From assembly GCA_007922225.1 (NCBI GenBank), contig ML679966.1:60046316-60110315 (forward strand): 64,000 nt of DNA, read 5' to 3'. This document shows positions 1 through 10,792 of the stretch, one piece after another (position 1 is the stretch's first letter; every line of letters starts with the position of its first letter). This DNA is from Emydura subglobosa (lineage: Eukaryota; Chordata; Testudines; Chelidae). The notes below the pieces were generated by a model. That model did not search any database. It saw nothing but the letters and a program-made list of their open reading frames with translations, and was not told where the DNA came from. A program made the translations under genes and the position numbers.

Positions 1-235
1 GCACCTAAGTTTTCATCAGTGAAGTCCCCAAGATGCCTACATTTCTGCCAGTGGGCATGCAATCTCGCCCCTGACACCACTGCTGCTGTTTGGCATCTAA
101 TTCATGCCTAAATCCCAGTGGGATTCACCAACTAGGTGCTTCTCTGATTATCTTGTCTGGGGAGCCTGATCTGGTAGGCATGCTCAGAGCACATCTTAGA
201 GCATGTCTGGAAGGTGCTCACGGCATCAGAACCAT
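1..235. repeat. Possible fragment of a dispersed repeat
   Basis: This stretch has phrases such as GGGATTCACCAACTAGGTGC that resemble the ends of the roughly 1-kb elements at 9728-10792 and 26440-27355, which are rich in AGGTGCCTA. I see no terminal repeat or target duplication, and the window edge cuts the left side. It could equally be unique sequence; the call is weak. Confidence 0.2.
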
Positions 236-401
236 GTAATACAGAAAATGCAGCACTGTCAGCCATCTCTCTGATGTTCTTATTTAGATATTTCTAGCTT
301 CAGAAAGCCAGAAGTAAGAATTGTTTCTTGTTAGTCTTCCAAGTCAAGCTTTTGCAGCGATGAGTATCAAGCCCCCATCAGGGCTTAAGATCTCACCCAT
401 C

Positions 402-422
402 CTGTCTCTGTCTGTCTGTCTG

Positions 423-455
<33 letters not shown>

Positions 456-474
456 TTATATATAGATAGATAGA
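402..474. repeat. Compound microsatellite (TCTG)n-(CT)n-(ATAG)n
   Basis: About five TCTG units run into about fourteen CT units, then a short TATA/ATAG tract, followed by a T run up to about 488. Simple-sequence tract; the Arg/Glu-rich ORF on the minus strand over it is an artefact of the repeat. Confidence 0.9.
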
Positions 475-978
475 ATTTTTTTTTTTTTAACAAAAGCATA
501 GCTTTCTGCTGGATCTTAATAAAATATTCAGCTGTCATCATGATGTGTGCACACACTTGGGTGCACTGTTGACGGAATGGAATAAGACAATGGGTTTCTA
601 AACATGAAAGTGGTTTTACAGGACACTTAATCTAGCAATAAATTGTATAGAGTGAAAGGAGGAGGAGGTGGGACAATAAGCTTAAGGAAATCACAATATT
701 GGTGAAATCCTAGCCCTAATGACAACAATGGAAGCTTTGCCATAGGAGTGGGATTTCCCCCACTGAATTTAAAAACAACAGTGATAGAGCAGCATACTAC
801 CAGAGGTTGAGGAAATAAGCATGCTTGGAGCTGTATTGTGTTCTTATATCTTTAAGCATAGCTTCCAATTGGTCTCTGAAAAAGATGTCTAACAGTTTGA
901 AAGCCCAGAAGGAACACTTGGCTAGGATCAAGTTTTTTGCATCATTGATACTAATATAGCATTAGGAACACCGATGTG

Positions 979-1008
979 CAGTATGACATACTTTTGTATG
1001 TCATACTG
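979..1008. repeat. Perfect 13-bp inverted repeat with 4-nt spacer
   Basis: CAGTATGACATAC at 979-991 is exactly mirrored by GTATGTCATACTG at 996-1008 around TTTT. It would form a compact hairpin. No element boundary or target duplication is visible around it, so it may be a remnant of a fold-back element or chance. Confidence 0.7.
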
Positions 1009-1109
1009 TACACCCCTGTTTGTGTAGACAATTACGTCTCATGTCTTTCCTTTTCCTGATGGGAGAAAAAAATCCATTTATTATAGTGGGCCCCTGCTGA
1101 GAACTGCCA

Positions 1110-1240
1110 TAAGGCTGCAAAACAGGTCCCGTACTCAACTCCTGAAGAAGCGCTCTGTGCATCTGGAAAACTTGTCTTGCTCATGAATAGAAGTGGATCC
1201 AGTAAAAGATAGTATCTCATCCACCTTGTCTCTACTGTTT
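1110..1240 (+). mobile_element. Decayed Penelope-like element fragment (hammerhead-bearing terminal region)
   Basis: The stretch contains CTCCTGAAGAAG, then GGAAAACTTGTCTTG, then a region reading close to CCAGTAAAAGAT and CCACCTTGTCTCT. I recognise this order from a repeat family abundant in turtle and crocodilian genomes. The core CTGAAGA (1142-1148) and GAAA (1166-1169) flank a decayed stem and match the conserved blocks of a hammerhead ribozyme, a motif known in Penelope-like retroelements. The intervening stem is no longer paired, so activity is unlikely. Boundaries are approximate and no target duplication was found. Confidence 0.5.
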
Positions 1241-4200
1241 TCAGATGGTCATAACTTTGTAAGCCCTTTTGATGATGAATGTGTTAGGGAAAGGGAGACT
1301 TTAAATGTACATTCTTTGTATTAAATTAAAACTATACCAGAGTGGAACACTCTGATAAATGTACATGTTAAAGAAATATTATACCAAAAAAAAAAAGTTA
1401 GTGTGCTTAGGCTATGTATTAACCAAGTTTCAGTTGCATCAGCTTTCAAACTGACGACCTGCAAGCATTCAGGTCAAGTACTTAAGTGAAAGGAGGCAAG
1501 AGAGACACTTTTAAAAAAAAAAAAAAATTATATATATATTTCATTGACAATGTTGAATATGGTCAGATTATATTACTACTTCATGGATGGAAGAGGTCCA
1601 GGGAGACAAGTGGTTAAGGGTCTCTCTCTTTCTTGGCTATAATCCTGGTCCATATGGGCTACAGAGGGATAGCATTAGCTCACCCACGTGAGACAAGAGA
1701 CCTGTTTAACTTGATACTCTTTGAGGCAGGAATCATATTGTTATAGAGTTGTCTAGGACAATGGAGCCTTGATCTCTGGGTGGGACCTCCACACTCTTTC
1801 CAATACAAATAATAATAGTTAGGAGGGCTGGGATCTGCCATTATCAAAGGGTATTAATTTATCTCTGATATGGAGAGATCCAGGGTTCGTAAAGCCTGGG
1901 AGGAGGAATTGTTTGTAGGAATGAAGGGAATTTGGTGGTAGTTTGGGGAATAGGAGTATTTCTGTTTCTGACTGTGGCTTGATTTTGGGGAGGTTCTCAT
2001 TTGGGAATCCAGCTGCAATACTTGATGACCATAGGGTGTACAAGGGGATTGAAAAATGCTGCTGGCTGTGTAATGAAGATATGGAGGACCTGTAAAAGAT
2101 TGGTTGTTGAGGTTTCGGTCCTCAGTCCTTGAGGTAGTGGTCAGGAGGAGACAGCAAAGCAAAACTGCACATTATGGGGCATAAACCAACACTGAGATGT
2201 TTAGTGTCATTTGCATTGTTTTGTTTTTTTGAAAAAGTCCTCTATTTATGATTAGTGCTTTTCTTCATACTGTTTAATGCAAGATTGGTGGCTAATAAAT
2301 GTACCATAATCTCATTAAGGATGAGGCACCTGATTTTGCATGCCTAACTGAGGTTGATTTGATGACAATGCAGGAACAATACCAGCACAATTGTATTCAT
2401 CTGGTATGTAGTGACTACCTACTTTCATCTCCTGCAAGAGAGAAATTCTACTGTTGAACAGATAAGTTAATGGACAGAACTTCTGATTGAATCACTGTAG
2501 TTCAGTGTGAATCAATCTTTCCATTTTCAAACTCAATGTATTGTATCTAATGTTAATCCAATAGATCAGTTTAAAGTATAAATATCAGTACATGGTGTGG
2601 AGCACTAAAAGATGGTAGAGAGCAAAGAAGAGAGAAAGGGGTACTCTCACTGTTAAATATGTTTGCTAGAAAAAAGGATTTATTGCAATCCTTCTTCCTG
2701 CTTGTTTAACTCCTTCAGAAGACTAGAATGGACCTTTCTGTGCACAGGTTACTGGGGGAAGGCTTTTCACAATTGCCAAAGTTTCTAGCTCTTGAAATAT
2801 TCCTATTTCTGTATTTCACCCCCTCTGTGGCTGGCTATGTCTTTGTAATTGCCGCTACGCACTAGAGGGAAGGTTAGTGTGGCACACAAGCATTCTGGTA
2901 AAAGACTGGTGACCTGGCTTGGATCAGAGTTTAAAAAAAAATCACATTGCAGGGATTAAGTCCAGTGGCTACAGTTACACACTGATGGGTTCTAGGAGCA
3001 GCTGGCCATCAGAGGCCCCTGCTGAAAATATACCCGTAACTTAAAGTCCAGTTCCCACTCCTCATTAGTGTCCTTAGCTTTGTGGCACAGCAACATGTAC
3101 ACATTCTGCTCCTCTCTCTACATTCCCTCTCCCAGGGATGTCTCTTGGCCCAGCAGAGATGGGAAAAGAGCCCTTCAGGCATTCAGAGGCTGCCTAGAAT
3201 TCACTTACCTTTGCAACAATCAGAAGTGTATTCAGCCCTAGATTCGCTGACTGAGAAAACATTGAGCAACCCAAGAGACAGTTTGAAAAGTGTATAGCGC
3301 TAAAGTAAATGGTTTTCAACCAAGCTTGTATGTAGAGCTAGATTTAAGTGCATGTTGTTGATAAAGCTCCTTCTTCTGACTGCCAAACAGTCTCTTAAAC
3401 TAGTCATCCTAGAGAATAACTAATCTAATACATATTTATGTTAGAGGTGCAAGACATTAGTCACAAAAGATAAACCAGAAAATTACTCCATGAAGCAAGG
3501 TAGCTTGTTTTTTGCAGTGGTTCTGTGTTTGTTTATGCTGGGAAGTAACTCTCGACACTTCTGAGGAATATAGGTACATCTTCCTGTGGTTTGGCAGACC
3601 GATGGAGGCAGGATTTTCAGTTACAAGCTACCAGACCTTCAGAGAGTATCCAAAACCAGTGTGGTGTTTGACTGTTAATGTTTTCTTTGTGACCTTTTTG
3701 TTGGTAGACATGGGTGGGATATATGTCCATCACACAATGCTGCATCTGAGGTGGCTGATACGTTTCTCTTATTCCATTGCAAAGATAGACTAACCTTTAA
3801 GCTTGAATCAGTATTGATTTTTAGCACACATTAGGACAGCAGAATCTGAACTAGGGGTATATTGTCCTAAAATGGAATATTTAGATTCAAGATGTAGCCC
3901 TACTTATAAATCAATCTTTGGCTCAACTACATAGCTGCAGTGGTTTCTATTTGTTAACACTGCAGTGACATCAATTGCTTTCAATGTGAATATTTTAATG
4001 GGAAAAATATTGGGACTACTTGAAATATCAAGCTTATGCTAATTACTTTCAAATAATTTCAACATCATAATGGCAATAACATTAGTGATCATAGTATGAT
4101 TCCCTATCACTTTCAAATGGTAACTAGTCAATGAGGGACACTCACTATGTTCAAAGGAATGGCTGAAGTTTTAAGCAAGTTTCCACTTACAAAAGAATGA

Positions 4201-4417
4201 TCAGTAGCTTTATCTAGAGTCCGAGTTTTTGTGATTTTAACATTATAGGTACCAGTACAGGGCCAGATCATGCCTAGCCCTTATGTGGGTGTGTGGACAG
4301 GAGGCAAATTGTGAGATGCTAAGGTGTAAGTCAGGAAGCTGTAAGAATGTCAGAAAAACTGATCACGTAGATGGAGGCCAGTTGAGCATCAAGGTTGGAG
4401 GCAGCTGCCTTGAAAGT
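1241..4417. other. Non-coding DNA, mostly without recognisable elements
   Basis: Apart from an A14(TA)n tract at 1513-1539 and the repeat fragment at 1706-1820, I recognise nothing. ORFs here are under 105 codons, overlap on opposite strands and show no domain or biased composition suggesting real coding. Confidence 0.6.
1706..1820 (+). repeat. Dispersed repeat fragment (SINE/LINE tail type)
   Basis: The text runs TTTGAGGCAGGAATCAT, then GGACAATGGAGCC, then AATACAAATAATAATAG. This is the order of a common reptilian repeat tail (gaggcaggga ... acaatgggg ... aatacaaataataata) known to me from memory. It is diverged and has no clear 5' end. The exact family is not certain. Confidence 0.45.
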
Positions 4418-4698
4418 ATTTAGAGCAGCGGTTCTCAACCGGTGGTAGAAGGCTGGGTGGTATGTGAGCTGTACTGCGCCGCTGAATCCGCCACCACCGG
4501 AAGGGCCCTCCCACCTACACTCGGGAAAGTCTGCCGCCGAAAAGGGGAAACAGCGGAAGGGTTTCGGCGGAGGGCATTGTTCCCGCCATGGTACTCGGGT
4601 CAGGTACAGTCAGGTCAAGTGTTTGACCTGACTGTACCTGACCCGAGTAGTACTCGGAGGGGGGGGGAGGAGAAGGGTTGAGAACCACTGATTTAGAG
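4418..4698. mobile_element. Complete non-autonomous hAT element (MITE), 265 bp, with 8-bp TSD
   Basis: The element occupies 4426-4690. Its ends are inverted repeats: CAGCGGTTCTCAACC at the left and GGTTGAGAACCACTG at the right. The direct repeat ATTTAGAG lies on both sides (4418-4425 and 4691-4698), the 8-bp duplication typical of hAT transposases. It encodes no transposase, so mobilisation would have been in trans. It is much more GC-rich than the AT-rich flanks. Internally it carries a perfect 27-bp inverted repeat (4592-4618 and 4623-4649) with a GTGT loop, followed by a G run. Short ORFs over it come from the palindrome. Confidence 0.93.
4592..4649. repeat. Perfect 27-bp hairpin inside the hAT element
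   Basis: The left arm 4592-4618 starts TACTCGGGTCAGG and the right arm 4623-4649 ends CCTGACCCGAGTA. All 27 positions pair around a 4-nt GTGT loop. The arm itself contains repeats of CAGGT. Perfect pairing suggests the copy or the palindrome is recent, or is kept perfect by gene conversion. Confidence 0.92.
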
Positions 4699-6539
4699 TA
4701 TTTCCTCCTCCTCATTCCCTTTCCCTTGTAAACATCCCTTGGATGTAATTAAACAAAAACCCTCTGTATCTAGAATCTGAATAAGTCAAAGTACAAATTG
4801 CAAAACAGCAATAAGGGAAGACAATAGAATTTAAAAAATCTGCTTTTAATAATGTTTCCAAAGTGCTTCAGTTGCCTTTTTTCTGTTTTACTATTTGATC
4901 TGATGATACAGATGTGATTTAGCTGGTGTCAGTTAAAGAAAAACTAAAATAGCTACAGGCAGGTGACAGAAATCAAATAAAATCAAGAAAGGCTTCAAAG
5001 GCAAAAAGTAGACTTGAGTTAAGCAGAAAGTTCCCTATTCTATTAAATCTTTGCCATCAAATGATCTTTCCAGGCTGTAGGCAATATTCTCCATTCTGAT
5101 TGACACTGTGGATTTCTCCTCTTCAATGCAGATCCCCAGTACATATTCTGGACTTGTTTCATGTGTGTGGCTTCTGTTAAGTCCTACATGCAGAACAAAG
5201 GCTGGCAATGAAAGGTGGATGTACACTGAAACTAATGGGAGTCGGAAGTACCCAAGAAATGCAAGATCAGGTCCTTGTTTCAAAGTTCCCCTGCTCTCAA
5301 TTTATGCTTTAAAGTGGGTGTTAGAAGCTAGAAAAACTATTTGTAGCATTTCAAGAAGATTGCTTTGTAATAGTTTAGTCTAAACTAATTTACTTTCCAA
5401 ATACTACATATTTATATGCTAAATATATGCACATAACTGTATGAAATACAAATAAAGGCATGGTACTTGCCCCGAAAATATTAGCCTAAAAGGAGGCAAA
5501 GACCAGACAAGGATGCACTGGGAAATGCAATGGGTGGTTAGAATCCTCTAAACATTACGTTTTTAATAAATGTGAATGTCAAGGTATTGTTTTTGACATG
5601 AGTTAGTGTTTGTAGGGTTCCTGGAAACAATAGTTTCTCAGGAGAGGTTGATAGGGAAGTAACTCTAGACATGGGGCAGCAAGGAAGAAGGTAGGAGAAA
5701 GACATGAATGGCGCAGTGAGGTCATCATCACTGGGAGAGTGAAGATCGTGCAGTCGCATACAACAACACAAGAGCAGAGAGGGTAATGTTGTAGAGAGTC
5801 TTAAAGTAAAGAACAAGAATCTTAAACTTTATTTAGCTGCTATTGTCTACACGATCAAACTACTTGACCCATTGTGAAGGTGGTGGTTTTTTTTTTTTTT
5901 GTTTTTGTTAATTTTTTTCTGTACTTGTGGGCTCCTGCCCCAGCTATTTCAGCTCATTTCCTTTCCTTCTATTCCTTTTTTGCCAGAGAGAATAAGGAAG
6001 AAGATATGGAGATGATTAATAGCTGGGATTGAGCTTTAAAATTGAGACAATTGTATGGGTTTTATCTTGGAAAGTTGAGGACAGTTCCCCTCTTTGTAAA
6101 ACTGATAGGTGGCTCAGTTTAGGAAATCTTCATGAAGGCTCCCTCACAGAGTCTTTACCTGATCAATCACTAGGAGGAGGGTTTACCTCCCAATTTAGAA
6201 GCCAAGGGACTCTTCTATAAATGTTCTGAATCCTGAGAATCAGCAGAAGGGAATGGCTATCTGCAGGAAGGCTCCATGACTTTTTAAAAAAATTGTTCGG
6301 AGCCTCTGGCAGTCTCCAGTAACTTCCTTTGGTCAAGCTTCTGTGGGGTCCTCCTTGAACACCCAGCTTATTGCTCTCATGAGTATCTGAGTTTTTCGTT
6401 AAATGTAGCATGCTGGATTATGGCTGTTGTGGAGTTTCTGGACAAGAGATGTAGTAGAAAGAGCCTGAGACATGAGGTCTGGTAGGAGGCCTGAACAAAA
6501 ATAGTTCAGCCTTGTTGATATAAAGCAAAGTCAGGCTGT
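4699..6539. other. Non-coding DNA, nothing recognised
   Basis: AT-rich sequence with a T-rich run at about 5889-5928. No repeat family, splice-supported exon or RNA gene seen. The short ORFs at 5035-5383 and 5538-5816 have no recognisable similarity. Confidence 0.6.
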
Positions 6540-6546
6540 GAGCCAA

Positions 6547-7087
6547 AGTCCGATCCTGTTATGAAACGTGCCTACTTGCAAGTTCACAGAACCTGGCAAG
6601 AACAGGGCTGGCCAAAACCAAACATTCCTAGCAAGTGCCAGGCACAGGACACTGAAGTGTCTCCAGAACAACCTAATACTAAGTATGGTATAAACACACT
6701 CCCCGAAGATAACGGGGACACACTGACCCCTTCTAAAGAGACTGACAGGATGATAGAAACGTGTTGATTGAATCAACATGTACAAGGTAAAGGGTGGTAA
6801 CTAGCCATGTCAGCTGGGCAATATGTAGCTTGTTTGTATCAGTATATAGAAGAGGGGTCATGGGAGTGGTGTCTTTGTCCAGCTGAAGAGGGGATGGAAA
6901 GTCCCCCCCGGTTCACTGAGCTGAGCCCATTGTAATGGGTATACGTGTGCTAGTGTAACTGTAGACATTGATCTGGGGCGCAAGGACTGTGCTTCATTGA
7001 CAATAAACCTGGCAGGTGCCTTTGCTACTGAAAAGTCTGGTTTTCTTGAGCAGTTCAATTGGAGCCTGTTGTACAGCTAGCTGACCA
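6547..7087 (+). mobile_element. Solo LTR-like unit of an endogenous retrovirus-type element
   Basis: This region has the layout of a retroviral LTR: a TATATA box at 6843-6848 and, about 155 bp downstream, an AATAAA poly(A) signal at 7002-7007, followed by a short U5-like tail ending near TTGTACA (7074). The start TGTTATGAAACGTGCC at about 6556 looks like an LTR 5' end. The direct repeat GAGCCAA at 6540-6546 and 7088-7094 could be a target duplication, but it does not abut the TG and CA ends, so boundaries are open. No internal gag, pol or env sequence is attached. Old non-coding remnant. Confidence 0.45.
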
Positions 7088-7129
7088 GAGCCAATGCAGG
7101 GAACAGAAAGAGAGCGCGCACACACACAG

Positions 7130-7480
7130 CCAATGACTGACAACAAGAGGTAGTCTTTGAGACAATTTGGGCCTAGCCTATTAAGAGCTCTCTAGGACCT
7201 TAGACTGGACCTAGTAGTGCCTGAGGAGCCAGTGCAGTCTCTGCAGCATTAGTGTGCCATGTTCTTTCCCACTGATGAGGGGGACTGCAGGTTTGTGCAT
7301 CAGTTGCAGCTTTCTTGTGAGTTTCTTGCTTAGGCTGCGCTAGACAAATCTGCAGTAATCCATCTCCGAGGGATTGAACCCATAAACTACTGTGTCCAGG
7401 TTTGCAAGGACTAGATGAAGAGCTTAGATCTACTAAGAGATCTAAAGTGCCTAACTGCCACTTTAGCCAGGAGTGACCAG
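7130..7480. repeat. Decayed dispersed repeat, family unknown
   Basis: Phrases such as TCTGCAGTAATCCATCTC and GCCAGTGCAGTCTCTGCAGC resemble a reptilian repeat containing gcagtaatc.. and ctgca..cagtt.. blocks. Alignment by eye is patchy. The 144-codon minus-strand ORF (7200-7634) lies mostly within it and has no recognisable domain. Confidence 0.3.
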
Positions 7481-8174
7481 ATAGAGAATTTTTGGGGTAC
7501 GCTGGCTGCTCTGTGCATGTTTGCTGATTTCTATAGATCGCTTTCTTAGGTGGCTTACTCTCTCCATGGACAGAACCAGTGTGCCTAACCCAGGATTGAG
7601 GATTCCAGCCTAAAAGCATTGCAATGGCCAGCACTGGAATGCCTAGGTCCCTTTATGGCTCTAGCCCAAAAAGTCTTTAGTTAGTGAGAAATTAAAATGA
7701 GAGGCTCAGCACCATAGTTGTATTTTATTAGTTAAATCTAAAATATTTGAGAGGTGTGGGCATGGCAAGGAGTGAGATCCAACTGGCAACACAAAATGTA
7801 GCCATGGAAAACCTTGGCACACCATCACTGGGATAAGATGTGCTATGGGAAGCACGGGCTGGCTTACCTTTGTGATGCTTCCAAATTGAAAGCAGCTAAA
7901 TCATGGTCTTGATAGGCTGAGGCAATCTGTGTTCTAGTAAGAAAATAGAGTGATTCTAAAACAGGATTCCTTCCACAGATCCTTCCTATTCCATATCTAT
8001 CACCAGCTAGAGCTAAAAGCACATTGCAAAAGGTATAATCAACATTATAATCAATCAATCAGCACTGAATGAGGAAAACATAGCTCGGGAGTTGATTTTT
8101 AAAAGGAGGCCTGAAGCCAGGACCCATTACCTCAGATACAAACATTAGTCATTGTAACCTCCGAGGTAAGCAAG

Positions 8175-8292
8175 TATTTTTCTACTTATTTTACAGAGAT
8201 ACAGACATAGTGTTCCCCAGCAACTTTAATGACAAAGTGGGGAACAGAACATAGTTCTGACTTCCCATTCCATACTCTAACCACTATACCCC
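8175..8292 (-). mobile_element. SINE fragment, tRNA/MIR type, antisense
   Basis: Read on the minus strand it begins with a GTATAGTGGTTAGAGTATGG-like A-box segment (plus-strand CCATACTCTAACCACTATAC at 8270-8289). It continues through a TCAGAACTATGTTCTG-like segment and ends in a CTCTGTAAAATAAG-like tail. This order matches tRNA-derived MIR/CORE-type SINEs. Strongly diverged; no target duplication seen. Confidence 0.6.
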
Positions 8293-9589
8293 TTTTAAAA
8301 ATTGCCATGTACCAATGCACACATCAATATTTATGCTAATACCTCACTTTAGCTATAGGAAATTGATATTACCATAAATATGGCAAACGGAAAGTTTTAA
8401 AGAATAAAACTATCGTGTTGGACACTTAAAAATCAGTACTACTTAGAAAGAATGAGTCTACTATTTTCAGCATTTTCTAATGGAGAATGCATTAGAAATG
8501 GAGGAAATTTTCAAAATAGCAAAAGATGTCATTAAAAATTGCACTAGTTATCTGTTAACTTGTATGTGATTGCATTCCTGCTGCACCTTTGATTGCTTCA
8601 CTTGCTTTCTGCCCACCAATCCATCATCCTCAGGATTAGTTTTAACATTCAAAATATCTGACGGAGCACCTTCACAAATCCACAATTTACATGGATTAAA
8701 ATATTTATCATTCAAACACTTTTCCACCAATATAAATCCCATCCCCCACCCCCCAAAAAAATGCACTGTTCTGAGGCCAGTGATGTACCATGACCTTTGG
8801 GGTAAGTCATGTGGTTCTACACTTATGTGCAACATTACACCTTGCATACATAATGTGTGTGAGGTCATGCTGTGTGGAGGACACATTTTGGAAAAAACAT
8901 GCCTTCGTCCATGTGTTTAGGAGCTGGACAAAATCATCTGGAGGGCCCAGTCAGTCAGGAAGTCCTATTCAGGGCTTTTATAGCATGTGTTGCACACACA
9001 GGAGGTGGGCATCTGTCTGAGGCCCAGAATGGGTGATATGCAGCCCATCACTAACATCAGGTTTAATACAGAACAATGTCATGTTCATTCAGGGCTACTC
9101 TTGCAACCTTTATCTTTCTGGATATTGGATACACAACATGCTTGTCTAGCCCTGGAAGATGGCGGGATATTGAACTTTTCAAGGTGAAACATGTTGATGT
9201 AGAAGGACAAATTTAAGAGTTTTTAATACATTATTGTGTCTCTACCTCTTAATCCTATACAATGAACTCATAGTAAATAGGAGATCTTAGCCTGGTCAAC
9301 ACTTAAATTAGATTGACATACTTATGTAGGTCAGGGATGTGAAAGCAACATTTCAAAAACACGTTTTTATAAATCTACAAATCCATTGTTTTAAAAGAGG
9401 ACTTAAAAATACATGCAGACTTTAAAAAAAAAACAGTTTAGTTTTCAGGTACCTAACCTTATATAAAATGAGTTTTTAGACTAAAATTTGCAAGTGATAA
9501 TCTCCATATTTCAGACAAATTAAACTTCCTTTAAGGTATTTCCATAATATTTGAGACAGCCTCACAGTTCAAAATATTCTGCTGACACC

Positions 9590-9602
9590 ATTGCCTAGCA
9601 AC
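9590..9602. promoter_or_regulatory. X-box-like (RFX) site
   Basis: ATTGCCTAGCAAC fits the imperfect inverted-repeat RFX site (GTNRCC, short spacer, RGYAAC) with one mismatch in the first base and a 1-bp spacer. It lies in repeat-free sequence. Function is unproven; such sites also occur by chance. Confidence 0.3.
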
Positions 9603-9727
9603 ACCAGTAGATTAATGTATTCTAAAATATAAATAGCAGTTACCGAACAAATGTATGTAAATCAGTCACCCTTTCATTTCTTGTACCAATACCTTAAGAA
9701 AATCTAGAGCAAGGTGAGAAATACACA

Positions 9728-10792
9728 GGCTAGATTCACAAGGGAATTTCAGCATGGCAATGCTGAGTGTCACACCTAACTTTTAGGGTCCTGAAAAATC
9801 AATGGGATGAACAAAGCCTCAGTTAGCCACCTGTGTTCACTATACAATGAATGGGGTGGGGGTAGAGGCACCTCAGAATGGTATTCAGAAAACCCGGCAT
9901 GTTAAGCAGCTCCCTGCCTAAACTAACCAATGGGAGATGCCAAGGTAATAGGTGTAACCTAAATCCTGCTTCTCAGGGAATCCAGCACTTAAGTCCAGGA
10001 TGTAAAGAGATGCATCCTCAGCTTGTGATTCTCAGCTGCAAACTTTTACCTGGCATTAGGTGCCTACCATTTTGCCACAGGCTAAGGGGGACAAAAATAC
10101 CAACCTTCTGTCCTCAAAATTTTAATCCAGGTTCTCAAATTGTCAGGGATGTGAGACCAGCTGGTTCCAATCCCTCTTCCTCCTGAAGAAGAAAAGGGAG
10201 TTGAACTGTGATCTAGCACCTCCCAGGTGAGTGCCCGAACCACTGTGTAGCTCCCTCACTGTGTCCTGCTGTGGATAAATAAATTTTAAAGCCCTTGGAG
10301 CAGAGGCACTGGATCCTGGGTTGCCCACCTCCCATGTGAGTGCTCTAACCACTGGTGTGCAGCCTCCACCTCATGTTTACATGCATGTATGCATTCCCAC
10401 TGTCCCCCAATGAGCAGGCTTCTGATATCCCAGGTGAGTGCCCTAGTCACTAGGCTAAAAATGGAGGGAGGTTTCTTGCTCTCTCCTCTCCAATCCACCC
10501 CCACCAGGCTAAAAGTTATAAGGGGAGTCCTCTTCCTTGCCCTCCACTGGCCCAATCTGGATGGTACAGGATGGTACGGGATTGGAGCCTGCAGGCAATT
10601 TAGGTGGAGGAAAGAGCGGGGGTGTTGTGGCTGTTGTACCTCTCAGGGGCAGAAATGTTGGCACCTAAGGAACTTTCTGCAAACATGTAGGTGTGGAACA
10701 ACTTTAGGCACCTACAGAGTTTGGGGGCAGCTGAGCAGGGGTTGAATTGGGTTGTGGGATTTAGGCACCTAAATTCTTTTGTGAATCTAACC
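9728..10792 (+). mobile_element. Non-autonomous TIR element with three tRNA-like modules (copy 1)
   Basis: The ends are inverted repeats: GGCTAGATTCACAAGGGAAT at the left, and at the right TCTTTTGTGAATCTAACC, which reads GGTTAGATTCACAAAAGA on the other strand. The same internal landmarks occur in the copies at 26440-27355 and 59330-60040. Inside, on the minus strand, are three diverged modules about 100 bp apart (plus-strand marks near 10221, 10330 and 10428). Each has an A-box-like CAGTGGTTAGAGCACTCAC and a variable B-box-like part, best seen as GTTCAACTCCC in the module near 10200-10248. No target duplication and no transposase. The family name is unknown to me. Confidence 0.6.

Larger units (their letters stand above)
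7490..9727. other. Non-coding DNA with one SINE fragment
   Basis: Except for the SINE remnant at 8175-8292 and an X-box-like site at 9590-9602, nothing is recognised. Overlapping ORFs of 112 and 116 codons on opposite strands at 8548-8920 are mirror shadows with no recognisable similarity. Confidence 0.55.

Noticed and set aside
344..556. Arg/Glu repeat ORF
   Set aside because: Translation of the (CT)n microsatellite in reverse.
7200..7634. 144-codon minus-strand ORF
   Set aside because: Lies largely over a decayed repeat; no recognisable domain or neighbouring exons.
8548..8920. Opposite-strand ORFs of 112 and 116 codons
   Set aside because: They are shadows of each other; an absence of stops on both strands over 350 bp is within chance for 64 kb and there is no similarity.
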